Assembly: GCA_050330195.1 (NCBI GenBank)
Contig: JBHJOB010000013.1
Location: forward strand, 1 to 40,345
Length of the DNA: 40,345 nt
Source of the DNA: JAHQVI01 sp050330195
GTDB lineage: Bacteria > Pseudomonadota > Alphaproteobacteria > Rhizobiales > Rhodomicrobiaceae
Reading direction: 5' to 3'
Below, piece after piece: positions 32,040 to 40,201 of the stretch (within the stretch, counting starts at the first letter, position 1; each line of letters starts with the position of its first letter). A program made the translations under genes and the position numbers. The notes beneath the pieces are model-generated. The model did no database searches, was not told the DNA's origin, and saw only the letters and a program-made list of their open reading frames with translations.

Positions 32040-33350
32040 ATGACCTCTTTTTCCTCTGGGTTGGAAGATACGCTTCATCGCTCGCTCGAATATGCAAACG
32101 AACGCAATCAAGAATACGCTACGATCGAGCACTTACTTCTAGCGCTAGTCGATGATAGCGATGCGGCCGAGGTCATGTTTGCGTGCAATGTGGATGTCAA
32201 TCTCCTGCGTGCAAAGCTTGTAGATTATATTGATCATGATCTTGACCAGCTCGTGGTTGAAGGACGCGTAGAACCGCAGCCAACGGCCGGCTTTCAACGG
32301 ATCATTCATCGAGCAGTTGTGCACGTTCAATCAGCTGGTCGTGAACAGGTCACCGGAGCAAATGTGCTAGTTGCGCTCTTCGCTGAACGTGAAAGTCATG
32401 CTGCATACTTCCTAAACGAACAGGATATGACCCGCTTCGATGCAGTGAATTATATTAATCACGGCATAAAAAAAGCAAATCAAACTTCAGCATTAGATAC
32501 CATTTCTTCCAACGATTTTCTATTAAAAATCCAAGAATACTTGAGAAACAAAATTCTTGAAAGAAACGATCCCACTCCCGACACCTATGCCGACGAATTA
32601 AGCCAGCGCCCAGCTACATTTGCATTTTCTCTTCGTCAAGGTCGTATCGAAGCACATGCTACAGATGGGGATACACAAAGATCTGACATCGCATCCGACT
32701 TTTATATCATCATACAAGAGAAAGCTAACGACGCGAAAAAACGTTGTCTGAAATCGAATGTGCCGAATCGCGTGCAACTTTCTATTGAGAGGCTCTTGTC
32801 TTGTCTTGGAAATGATCTTTCTGACGTTCGCCCCGGCATTTTACTTATGCGATTTAGGTCTATTGAAGCAGATGTATCAGCATACAATACTTTGGAAGGT
32901 CGCCGCGAGTTAGGAGAAGATACACTTTCTATTCTTTCTGATCTGGCCTCAAGTGTAGAAGATTTGATGGGGTGCTTTCCACAGCTTGCATCATTAGAAG
33001 CAGAAAGGTTGGCATTACGGCTGCAAGACGCTGATATCCCCTCTATTTTAGCTCACCTCGACACAATTAACATCGCTGCTATTAATTCAGAAGCTGTAGA
33101 TCAGACGGCGATAGATGCTTTAATGTTTGGCGAAGACGTTATTCGAGAAAATAGCGAGCTTATTGCATCTCCAGCGACTCGTAGCTTCGAGCTTGCTGGA
33201 GCGATACAAGAACGTGCAAAATTGCTCGGTCAAAAGCTTCTCGATTACCGAAATTTTGCAGCGCGCCTAATTGTGTATATTTATGACAATACGGCTAAGA
33301 CTGGTCAATCGACTGGAAGAGAACTCAACGGGATTGCTCGCGAAAGCTAG
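32040..33350 (+). CDS. ClpA N-domain protein with unknown C-terminal domain, interrupted by an in-frame TAG
   Basis: A 436-residue frame divergent from the portal gene. Residues 1-145 closely resemble the N-terminal domain of alphaproteobacterial ClpA, with both Clp_N repeats: LEDTLHRSLEYANERNQEYATIEHLLLALVDD and VTGANVLVALFAERESHAAYFLNEQDMTRFDAVNYI. No AAA+ module follows. Residues 150-436 are alpha-helical and unfamiliar. The DNA is far more AT-rich than its neighbours, pointing to transfer. The frame stays open for 98 codons past the TAG (see next entry). It may have been a ClpS/Clp substrate-binding decoy or adaptor; this is inference. Confidence 0.75.
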   Translation: MTSFSSGLEDTLHRSLEYANERNQEYATIEHLLLALVDDSDAAEVMFACNVDVNLLRAKLVDYIDHDLDQLVVEGRVEPQPTAGFQRIIHRAVVHVQSAGREQVTGANVLVALFAERESHAAYFLNEQDMTRFDAVNYINHGIKKANQTSALDTISSNDFLLKIQEYLRNKILERNDPTPDTYADELSQRPATFAFSLRQGRIEAHATDGDTQRSDIASDFYIIIQEKANDAKKRCLKSNVPNRVQLSIERLLSCLGNDLSDVRPGILLMRFRSIEADVSAYNTLEGRRELGEDTLSILSDLASSVEDLMGCFPQLASLEAERLALRLQDADIPSILAHLDTINIAAINSEAVDQTAIDALMFGEDVIRENSELIASPATRSFELAGAIQERAKLLGQKLLDYRNFAARLIVYIYDNTAKTGQSTGRELNGIARES

Positions 33351-33647
33351 ACTGAGTTCAAGAAAGGCTTTCCAAAGGGTGTTGGAAGAGGTGCAGAAAA
33401 GGTAGGTGAAGCGCTTACAAAAACAGCCTTTGTTGCCCTGGTCTCTACAATAGCCGGTCCGTTGGTCGGGCTCGGAACGCTAGTTATGAGCTTTGATCCT
33501 CTCGGTAAGAAATCTCAGGAAGTCAAAGATGCATCGGACGATGCAAAAGGGTCTTCCGAAGTAAAGGAGTTAGACGAACCGACAAAGAGTGGGGACATGA
33601 GGATACGAAATCGCAAATCTGGTCCTCAAGTTCGTGGAACAGGCTGA
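33351..33647 (+). pseudogene. Downstream part of the ClpA N-domain gene after the amber codon
   Basis: In the same frame as the upstream gene, 98 codons without a stop from the TAG at 33348-33350 to TGA at 33645. It encodes basic FKKGFPKGVGRGAEKVGEAL, then a hydrophobic segment (FVALVSTIAGPLVGLGTLVM) and a charged tail. The membrane segment makes sense as the natural C-terminus, so the TAG is probably a recent nonsense change, or a readthrough site. Confidence 0.65.
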
Positions 33648-33799
33648 GATGACAGCTTCCATCATATCGTCCTCAAATGCGACATAACGAATGTGTTCAC
33701 TGGTTGTCCAGTTTGGCGCATAGCGATAGCTTGCGTTACCGTCAGTTAAAATATTACATACAGCTATGTTCCTCATAATTACTGACCATTTTAATAATA

Positions 33800-35128
33800 A
33801 TGCTCACAATTCCCGACAATAAAGATTATGATACGGTTGTACTTGGTGCCGGTGCATCCGGCATGATCTCAGTATCAATATTGCTCAATCAGGGGACAGA
33901 CAAACTTCTCCTGCTGGATGAATATGGCGAGCTTGGTGGAAATCATATCAGCAGGAACATCGGCGACTATTCTTTCGATATCGGCAGCTTCTTCTTTCAG
34001 GCGGACTCGCCACTCGCGATGCATTTTCCCGAGATCATGCGATATTACATACCAGCGCCCTATACTATCGGGCGGATCACGCCTCGCGGGACGGTCGCCC
34101 CTTATCCGTTTTCGCTGAAACAAGACGTCCTGGCGGCTGGGCCGCTCGAATGGGTGCGGATCGGCCTGTCCCTGCTCCGTGCGCGCATTTTCGAAAATGC
34201 CAACGCGAACGCGCTGGCATTCACGCATTACTGGCTGGGTCGCCGCTTCACCGAACATTCGGGGCTGGCAAACTATATGAGGCGGTTCTTCGGCGTTTCC
34301 CCGAGCGCGATCGAGGCCACATTCGCGCAAAAGCGGATGCGCTGGATCAGGGACAATGCCAGCCTGCGCAGGCTCTATGCCGTTAGCAGCACGAAAGCAC
34401 CGCCGCCGCCCATGCAATATGTCCGCCCGCGCGAGGGTTTCCCGCATCTCTACAGCGCGGTGGCGACCTCGATCCGCGAGCGTGGCGGCGAGATCCGGCT
34501 GGGCGAAACCATCAAGGCCATCGGACGCGACGAGGAGGGCTTCCGGATCGAGACAGCCGGCGGCGACACGATCCGCACCAAGAATGTGGTCTCGACAATG
34601 CCAATCGAGTTGATCACGGCTCTTTGCGGTATGGACCCCGAACGCGGCCTCACCACGGTCGCCCTGATCAGCCTGTTCTACAGCTTTGAGGGCGAACGCG
34701 GATTCTCCGAGAACGTGCTCTACAACTTCACATCCGATGCGGACTGGAAGCGGCTGACCATGCATTCCGACTTTTACGGTCAGGCTCAAAATCGCTCCTA
34801 TTTTAGCGTCGAGGTCGTCACACGAACCGCCGAACCGGATTTTGCCGCTGCCGACCGGGATTTCCGTGAGCACGTCCAGAGATGCGGATTGTTTCGCGGA
34901 GACCTTGGTCTTGAAGGCAGCGCGCTGACGAAAAATCTCTATCCGATCTACACGACGGGCTCCGGCGAAGCGGCCAACCGGGCGATCCGGAAACTGAAGG
35001 ATTTCGGCATCCTGTCGTTCGGCAAGCAGGGTGGTTTCGACTATCAGCCGACCGCGTGGGTTTCCGGTCTCGTGGCCGAGAAGGAACTTTCGGCCACTTC
35101 GCGGGATAAGGTTCAAGCGCCAAATTGA
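33800..35128 (+). CDS. UDP-galactopyranose-mutase-like FAD-dependent oxidoreductase
   Basis: A 442-residue flavoprotein with an N-terminal dinucleotide-binding fold (DTVVLGAGASGMISVSILL, then LLLDEYGELGGNHI), an internal substrate region and a C-terminal FAD-closing motif (FGKQGGFDYQPTAWVSG). The overall layout is of the UDP-galactopyranose mutase/NAD(P)-binding Rossmann amine-oxidase group used in surface polysaccharide biosynthesis. GC content is high, unlike the adjacent Clp-domain gene, so the island is a composite. It ends 12 bases before the terminase stub. Alternative: a protoporphyrinogen-oxidase-type enzyme. Confidence 0.65.
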   Translation: MLTIPDNKDYDTVVLGAGASGMISVSILLNQGTDKLLLLDEYGELGGNHISRNIGDYSFDIGSFFFQADSPLAMHFPEIMRYYIPAPYTIGRITPRGTVAPYPFSLKQDVLAAGPLEWVRIGLSLLRARIFENANANALAFTHYWLGRRFTEHSGLANYMRRFFGVSPSAIEATFAQKRMRWIRDNASLRRLYAVSSTKAPPPPMQYVRPREGFPHLYSAVATSIRERGGEIRLGETIKAIGRDEEGFRIETAGGDTIRTKNVVSTMPIELITALCGMDPERGLTTVALISLFYSFEGERGFSENVLYNFTSDADWKRLTMHSDFYGQAQNRSYFSVEVVTRTAEPDFAAADRDFREHVQRCGLFRGDLGLEGSALTKNLYPIYTTGSGEAANRAIRKLKDFGILSFGKQGGFDYQPTAWVSGLVAEKELSATSRDKVQAPN

Positions 35129-35140
35129 AGGCGCCCGGCT

Positions 35141-35287
35141 TCAATACAAGCTACGAATGCGCGGTACTGGATGGCGGTTGAGCAATAGTTCAGTAAGCGC
35201 CCAGACCAACGCATCCAGCCGGTCCGGACTTGCGCCGCCGGACAGACCACCCGGTCCGAAATCGCACACTCTGACCGCAGACGCGAT
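35141..35287 (-). pseudogene. 3' remnant of the GTA large terminase (g2)
   Basis: The minus strand before TGA 35143-35141 reads VCDFGPGGLSGGASPDRLDA, then LVWALTELLLNRHPVPRIRSLY. This is the distinctive C-terminal end of GTA/phage large terminases (SPDRLDALVWALTEL). It is closed upstream by an in-frame TAA at 35290-35288, so only about 45 codons survive; ATPase and most of the nuclease are gone. It lies in the correct direction but 3.3 kb from the portal gene that should follow it. Confidence 0.8.
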
Positions 35288-35565
35288 TTATCAATCAAAT
35301 CAACGCAATGCGCTTTCCAGCGAAATGCCGGAAAAGCACGAACGCACCCGGAACAGCGGCAGCGATTGTAAAACGCTGCATCCGCCTGACATTCCGCACG
35401 CGGAAAGAAAAAACCCGCGAGCCGTGCGACCGGCTGCGGGCTTTGCAATTGGGGCATCGGGTGCAACCGATGAGAAAACGTCTTTTGAAATCAAGTGCAG
35501 CGAGACGGTAAGCAATCCGTCATTCCGCGTCAAGACCGCTGCCTGCAAATATGCAGAGGGCAGCC
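35288..35565. other. Non-coding junction between terminase stub and phage primase gene
   Basis: No supported gene. It contains an AT-rich start (35288-35305) where the terminase frame breaks, the hairpin listed next, and the leader of the Toprim gene, in which GAGGG precedes the chosen start. Confidence 0.5.
35405..35444 (-). terminator. Hairpin with T run on the minus strand
   Basis: Stem AAACCCGC-(G)-AGCCG paired with CGGCT-GCGGGCTTT. On the minus strand it is followed by TTTTTTCTTT. It has terminator form but no minus-strand gene now lies upstream of it, so it is probably a relic of a deleted gene. Confidence 0.6.
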
Positions 35566-36435
35566 ATGACCGCGCTTGCCTTCGATGATCTTTACCGCTT
35601 CTGCGACGGCAGAGCCGGGAAGCATGATGTCGCCTGCCCGATCTGCGGGCCTGACAGGAAGGCCAAGGCGAACCGCGTCCGGCCTGTACTCCGCGTCTGG
35701 CTGAAACCGGACGGCTTCGCGACGTGCATCTGCCAGCGCTGCGGCTTCAAGAGCTATGCCCACGAGGGCGAGGCCGCACGGATATCCGTGCGCCCGCCGC
35801 TCCGCCTGGTTGAGAAACCGGAAGGCGACGACACGGAACGCAACCGGCGCACAGCAAATTGGCTTTGGCGCAAATCTCAGCCAATCAAGGGCACGATTGC
35901 GGAAACCTACCTGCGACATCGTGGCATAACCTGCGATCTGCCGCCCACGCTGCGCTTCCTGCCGCCGTACAAGGAGCATAAGCCAGCGATGATTGCGCCT
36001 TTCGCGCTTCCATCAGAGCCGGAACCGAGGCGGCTTGAAATCGCTGCCAGCGATGTTTTCAGCGTGCATCGGACCTTTCTTGCGCCTGACGGGCTCGGCA
36101 AGGCGAAAGTCGATGAGGGACAGCCGGACAAGAAGTGGCTCGGATCTCCCGGCGGCTTGCCTATCGTCCTGGTCCCGCCGAATGACGGGCTGAATATCGC
36201 CATCGGTGAGGGCATCGAGACCACGCTTTCATTTTGCGGCAAATGGGGAATAGGCGGCTGGGCCGCAGGAGCGGCGGGACACATGCCCGCCATCGCTCAG
36301 CACATCCCGGATTACATCGAGACAATCACAATTCTTCGCGAGGAAGGCGAGGCTGGCGAGAAACACGCCGATCATCTTGCCGAGCTTCTTATCCCGCGCG
36401 GCATCGAAGTACTGGAGGCCACAGACTATGCGTGA
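35566..36435 (+). CDS. Phage/mobile-element primase with zinc finger and Toprim domain
   Basis: A 289-residue protein beginning MTALAFDDLYRF. The zinc-ribbon (about 20-60) has Cys pairs CPICG and CICQRCG. A linker with RTANWLWRKSQPIKGTIAETYLRHRGI leads to the Toprim domain (about 195-285; NIAIGEGIETTLSF with the catalytic Glu, then the acidic stretch EEGEAGEKHA). It makes primers in phage or plasmid replication. It overlaps by 8 bases the start of a second gene that is cut off. Its strand and company show it belongs to a different mobile element from the GTA. Confidence 0.82.
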   Translation: MTALAFDDLYRFCDGRAGKHDVACPICGPDRKAKANRVRPVLRVWLKPDGFATCICQRCGFKSYAHEGEAARISVRPPLRLVEKPEGDDTERNRRTANWLWRKSQPIKGTIAETYLRHRGITCDLPPTLRFLPPYKEHKPAMIAPFALPSEPEPRRLEIAASDVFSVHRTFLAPDGLGKAKVDEGQPDKKWLGSPGGLPIVLVPPNDGLNIAIGEGIETTLSFCGKWGIGGWAAGAAGHMPAIAQHIPDYIETITILREEGEAGEKHADHLAELLIPRGIEVLEATDYA

Positions 36436-36555
36436 CGCAAACGACATTCTGCAACAAGACGGCGACGAAGGAATCAAGCGCATGATCGACGGGATAAAGC
36501 CGTATCAGTCCCGCCTGGATGCGAGTAAGTGGCCTGATCCTGATTGGTCGATTTG
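36428..36555 (+). pseudogene. 5' fragment of the gene after the primase (phage helicase/ATPase type)
   Basis: Starting at ATG 36428, the frame reads MRDANDILQQDGDEGIKRMI and DGIKPYQSRLDASKWPDPDW, then turns at about 36550 into the antisense of trbB. The beginning and the overlap with a Toprim gene are typical of phage replicative AAA ATPases, but no catalytic part remains. The change marks a recombination joint. Confidence 0.55.
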
Positions 36556-37493
36556 GGATAGGCGTTGCCGTCGAAGCCATCGACGCGGATCAGCTGCTCG
36601 ACGCGGCGTCCGCTAGCGGTCCTGGCAATGAAGACAATCAGCTGGATGGCGGCGGCGATGGTGCGCTGCATTGGCGCCTCACTCGCCTCGCGCACCAGAT
36701 CCTCCAGCCGCGGCAGGGCATCGCCGGCGCTGTTGGCGTGAATGGTGGCGACGCCGCCCGGATGGCCGGTGTTCCAGGCCTTGATCAGCGCCAAGGCCTC
36801 GCCGCCGCGCACCTCGCCGACGATGATCCGCTTCGGGGCAAAGCGCAGGGTGGCCTTGACGAGACGCTGGAGGCTGACAGTGCTGGTTGCCCGCATGATC
36901 ATCGCATTGGGCGCGGCGCATTGCAGCTCGGCGGTATCCTCGATGATCACCAGACGGTCGCCGGGGAGCCTCTCCGCCATATGGGCGATGAGCGCATTGG
37001 CGAGCGTGGTCTTGCCCGAACCGGTGCCGCCCGCGATGAGAATGTTCCGGCGCGCCTCGATGGCGTCGGCAAGAATGGCCGCCTGCCGGCCACTGAGAAT
37101 TTCGGCAGCCACATAATCGCTCAGATGCAGGATCGATCCGGCTCTGCGCCTGATGGCGAAGCATGGTGCTGAGACCACGGGCGGGATGACCGCGGAGAAC
37201 CGGCTGCCATCGAGCGGCAGCTCGCATTCGAGAACGGGATTGTCCGCCGTCACCACCGTGCGCATTTCCGAGGCGATGGTTGCGATGAGCGCCTCGGCTT
37301 GATACGGGGGCATCTCGCCGAGGCGCTCGGGCGCGCGCCCTGTTCGCTCAATCCAGATGCCGCCATCGGGATTGAGGAGGATGTCGAGGACATCAGGGTC
37401 GCTCAGACAGGCAAAGACAAGGGGACCGAGTTCGCGCTCCAGCTTTTCGCCAATGCGACGCGCGTGTTCATTGCGGACAGAAACCGGGCGCAT
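36474..37493 (-). CDS. trbB: TrbB/VirB11-type conjugation ATPase
   Basis: A 339-residue traffic ATPase: N-terminal domain (about 1-120), Walker A (IAGGTGSGKTTLANAL, about 170), Asp box (LVIIEDTAELQC), GEVRGGEAL region and the His box (GGVATIHANSAG). It powers type IV secretion in conjugation. The start at 37493 follows the permease stop by one base. Up to GFDGNAY the protein looks normal; the last about 25 residues read into the foreign joint near 36550, so the natural end has been replaced. No other trb genes are in the window. Confidence 0.88.
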   Translation of the reverse strand: MRPVSVRNEHARRIGEKLERELGPLVFACLSDPDVLDILLNPDGGIWIERTGRAPERLGEMPPYQAEALIATIASEMRTVVTADNPVLECELPLDGSRFSAVIPPVVSAPCFAIRRRAGSILHLSDYVAAEILSGRQAAILADAIEARRNILIAGGTGSGKTTLANALIAHMAERLPGDRLVIIEDTAELQCAAPNAMIMRATSTVSLQRLVKATLRFAPKRIIVGEVRGGEALALIKAWNTGHPGGVATIHANSAGDALPRLEDLVREASEAPMQRTIAAAIQLIVFIARTASGRRVEQLIRVDGFDGNAYPKSTNQDQATYSHPGGTDTALSRRSCA

Positions 37494-37494
37494 T

Positions 37495-38730
37495 TCAGTT
37501 GCTCCCGCTGACGGAGGCGCCATCGCCGCCGGGCTGGGTCGGTGAGATCTTCGCCCGCAATGTTTCCCGGCGGCGGATGGCGCGCTCGGGGAGCGGAATG
37601 ACCAACTCGTCAGTGTCGCCCCGATCATTGAGCCTTGGCTGCGCCTCGAGAATGCGGGCGCGATACCAACCGGCAACGCCTTGGCCGGCGGGCGGTGCGA
37701 GCTGCGTGAGAAGGACCCGTCGCGTGACCGGGCCGTTATGCCTGAGAAAGGCGCGGCGGGGACCATAGCGGGTCGCCATCGCCCGATGGGCTTCGCTGCG
37801 GCTGACATCGAGCCAGCCCGGCGCCTCTGCCGCAATCGGGGCGGCGACGAGATCCGGGGCCAGCAGTTGCGCGATCAGGATCCTTGCGTCATTGGCGGTT
37901 GCGGCAACCGGCAGGCTCTTCCAGGTCAGGCTTGCCGCGGCAGCGATGAGGAAGAGAGCAAAGAGGCTGCGCAGCGCGCGGACCGGCAGGACATGGGTCA
38001 GCCTGGCGCCCATCGGCGCTGCCAGGACCGCGCTGATGCCGATCGCGGCGACGGCTGGCAGATAGACATAGCCGCTGCATCCCGATGGGCATTCGGCCGG
38101 TGTCGGCGCAAGCACGAAGCCGGCAAGGCCGAACGCCGCCATCGGCAGGCAGAGCGCCGCGGAAGTGCCGATGGCGCGCGGCATGGAGCCGAAACGTTCA
38201 AGCACGGGCACGGTGAACCAGGAGACGCCGAGCCCGAGAAGGGCGGATATCGAACCGCCAAGCAACCCTGTCAGCGTGATCCGGACGAGCCCCGGCCGCT
38301 TGCCGTCGCGGCCGTCGGGCGCTGCCGCAGGGGACGAGCCGCGCATCACCTTGAGAGCGGTGAAACATGCGAAACAGACGAACAGGGCGGTGAGGAAGGT
38401 TGAACTGATCGCCGGGGCAAACATCGGCGCGACGACCGCGCCGGCAAAGATGCTGGGGCCAACGAGGGCGAACAGCCTCGCATCGACCGCGTCGCTCGAC
38501 GCATGCGCCTGAAGGCTCGCCATGGAGGTCGGGATGATCAGAGCCAGCGATGTCGCCATGGCGATCTTGGCCAGCTCCGGCCCGTCAATGCCGAAATAGG
38601 GCAGGCTGACGATCAGTCCGGGAACCAGGATGAGCCCGCCGCCGATGCCGAGCAGCCCGGAGAGAAAACCGGACATGCAGCCAAGCAGCACCAGAATCTG
38701 CCAGTCGAAGCTCCCATCGCCAAAGACCAT
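37495..38730 (-). CDS. TauE/SafE-type (TSUP) permease with a C-terminal extension
   Basis: A 411-residue protein with AAGGAG 8 bases before the start. Residues 1-275 are a TSUP transporter with about eight membrane segments (GFLSGLLGIGGGLILVPGLI and LTGLLGGSISALLGLGVSWF are the repeated family motifs), moving sulfite, sulfonates or similar anions. Residues about 280-411 are soluble, Arg/Ala-rich and not part of the family (GRRAFLRHNGPVTRRVLL-like region, VIPLPERAIRRRETLRAKI). This suggests fusion with the remains of another gene. It is coupled to trbB. Confidence 0.75.
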   Translation of the reverse strand: MVFGDGSFDWQILVLLGCMSGFLSGLLGIGGGLILVPGLIVSLPYFGIDGPELAKIAMATSLALIIPTSMASLQAHASSDAVDARLFALVGPSIFAGAVVAPMFAPAISSTFLTALFVCFACFTALKVMRGSSPAAAPDGRDGKRPGLVRITLTGLLGGSISALLGLGVSWFTVPVLERFGSMPRAIGTSAALCLPMAAFGLAGFVLAPTPAECPSGCSGYVYLPAVAAIGISAVLAAPMGARLTHVLPVRALRSLFALFLIAAAASLTWKSLPVAATANDARILIAQLLAPDLVAAPIAAEAPGWLDVSRSEAHRAMATRYGPRRAFLRHNGPVTRRVLLTQLAPPAGQGVAGWYRARILEAQPRLNDRGDTDELVIPLPERAIRRRETLRAKISPTQPGGDGASVSGSN

Positions 38731-38877
38731 GACGCAACTCCTTCATGTCCGCACCGATCGCGGGCGGCAGACGCGCCCCAAAGGATTGCTCGCATCGGAA
38801 AAAGCGAACTTGCTTTCGAATGTTGGATGGATCGCCGGCGCTGCCGGTCAAGCCGACCGCCGGAAGCAGCCCGAGGC

Positions 38878-39692
38878 TCAGGCCGCCGCCCGCACCAGCT
38901 GCAGCCACCGCATCAGGGCGACCAGGCTGCGCCTGGCCATGGCTTCAGGCTCGGCCGTCGGGGCGGCGAGCTCGACGCTGACAAAGCCGCCAAAGCCGAT
39001 GCCGTCGAGCGCGGCAAGCGCCTCGGCGAGATCGATGTCGCCCTCGCCGGGAACGAGGTGCCCGGAAGCGCGATCGGAAATGTCCTTGACGTGCACGTGA
39101 TGGATGTCGGGCGCATCGTGAATGACGGCGGGAATATCCTCATAGCCGCAATAGGCGTGGCCCAGATCGAAGCACAATCCGAGGGCGGGATGGCCGTCGA
39201 AACAGTTCCACAGATCGATATAGGCCGAATAGCTGTGGACCAGATGACCGGGCTCCGGCTCCAGCCCGATCCGGATCGAGGCCTTTGCGGCATGCTCCAG
39301 GCAGCGCAAGAGCCCGTTGACGAGATGATCGAGCCCCGCCGCCGGCGGCATGTGCGGAGGCAGCGGACCGGAGCCGAAGCTGATGATGGGAGCGCCCAGC
39401 TCTTGGGCAAAGTCGATGCCGCGGCGGACAAGGTCGATGCGGGCGCTCCGCTGCATCTGAAAGGGCGCCATGATGGAGGGTTCGTGAGCGGGTTCGCCGA
39501 GCAGATCGGGTGCGCCAATATGGAAACCGGCGATGTAAAGTCCCAGATCCTCGGCGATGGTCCTCAAGCGGCGGGCTTCCTGCGGGCTCCAGGACCCGGG
39601 ATCCAGGCAATGCGGCTGCGCCGCTCTGCAATGACCTCCATGGCCCGGTCTGCGCTCTGATGCCACCCAAGGGTGCTGTAGGCAAGCTTCAT
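38878..39692 (-). pseudogene. Sugar phosphate isomerase/epimerase (xylose-isomerase-like), N-terminal frameshift
   Basis: The main frame encodes most of an AP-endonuclease-2-like TIM barrel with metal-site residues in order (IGLEPEPGHLVHS, LCFDLGHAYCG, IHHVHVKDIS, FVSVELAAP). The expected start, MKLAYSTLGWHQSADRAMEV at 39692, is in another frame. The two meet near 39610-39630 (VIAERRSRI in one, LDPGSWSPQEARRL in the other). A one-base indel explains it. An ATG in the main frame at 39699 gives an N-terminus that matches nothing, so the gene is probably inactive. Confidence 0.7.
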
Positions 39693-40201
39693 GCGTCAAA
39701 GGTCTCCTGTCACCAGCGGAACTCGTCCAGCCAGATCCTGCCGCTCACGCGAAGGCCCGAGCGCGCGGGGATCTCGTAACTGTTGCAACCATCGTTCGTG
39801 TTGTTGGGCATGTGCCTTGACCGCTGTCGCGATCATGCCCAGGGGCTTGGAGAAGCTCCCTGGGAAAGGCGGATCAGCATGAGAGCTGATCGGGCTTGCC
39901 GTGGCGTCACGGCCTTCGTGAGATGTGAGGGGCAAGGATTGCACGGCCGCCCTGAAAAACAGGGCATCTGGCGCTCAAGATGATCCTCGTGAAAGCATAG
40001 TGTCGGTGAAGGTCCCCGTCTGACCGCTGCAAGCCTTGTTTGATCCGAACTTTTTTGTCGTTCGCTGGTAATAGGATAGCAACGGATCAGTATGAATCAA
40101 TCAATAAAAATGAAAAAATAAAAACTTTTTATACCGCGATTTCTACATCCATGAAATTAAATGGATTTATTATTAGGCTCTGTTCGTCTTGAGTATGGAT
40201 T
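39693..40201. other. Non-coding stretch with a cluster of hairpins (possible structured RNA)
   Basis: Between 39838 and 39965 four stems follow one another: 39838-39864 (11 bp with one bulge, loop GGAG), 39872-39891 (GATCAGC/GCTGATC), 39898-39913 (GCCGTG/CACGGC) and 39949-39965 (GCCCTG/CAGGGC, loop AAAAA). CTTGCC at 39895 can also pair with GGCAAG at 39931. No gene is convincing on either strand. It could be part of a group II intron or another structured RNA; the strand is uncertain. From 40060 to 40175 the sequence is AT-rich with no feature. Confidence 0.4.

Noticed and set aside
33570..33776. 68-codon minus-strand frame near the end of the Clp-domain gene
   Set aside because: It overlaps the open tail of the better supported plus-strand gene and shows no family features or start signal.
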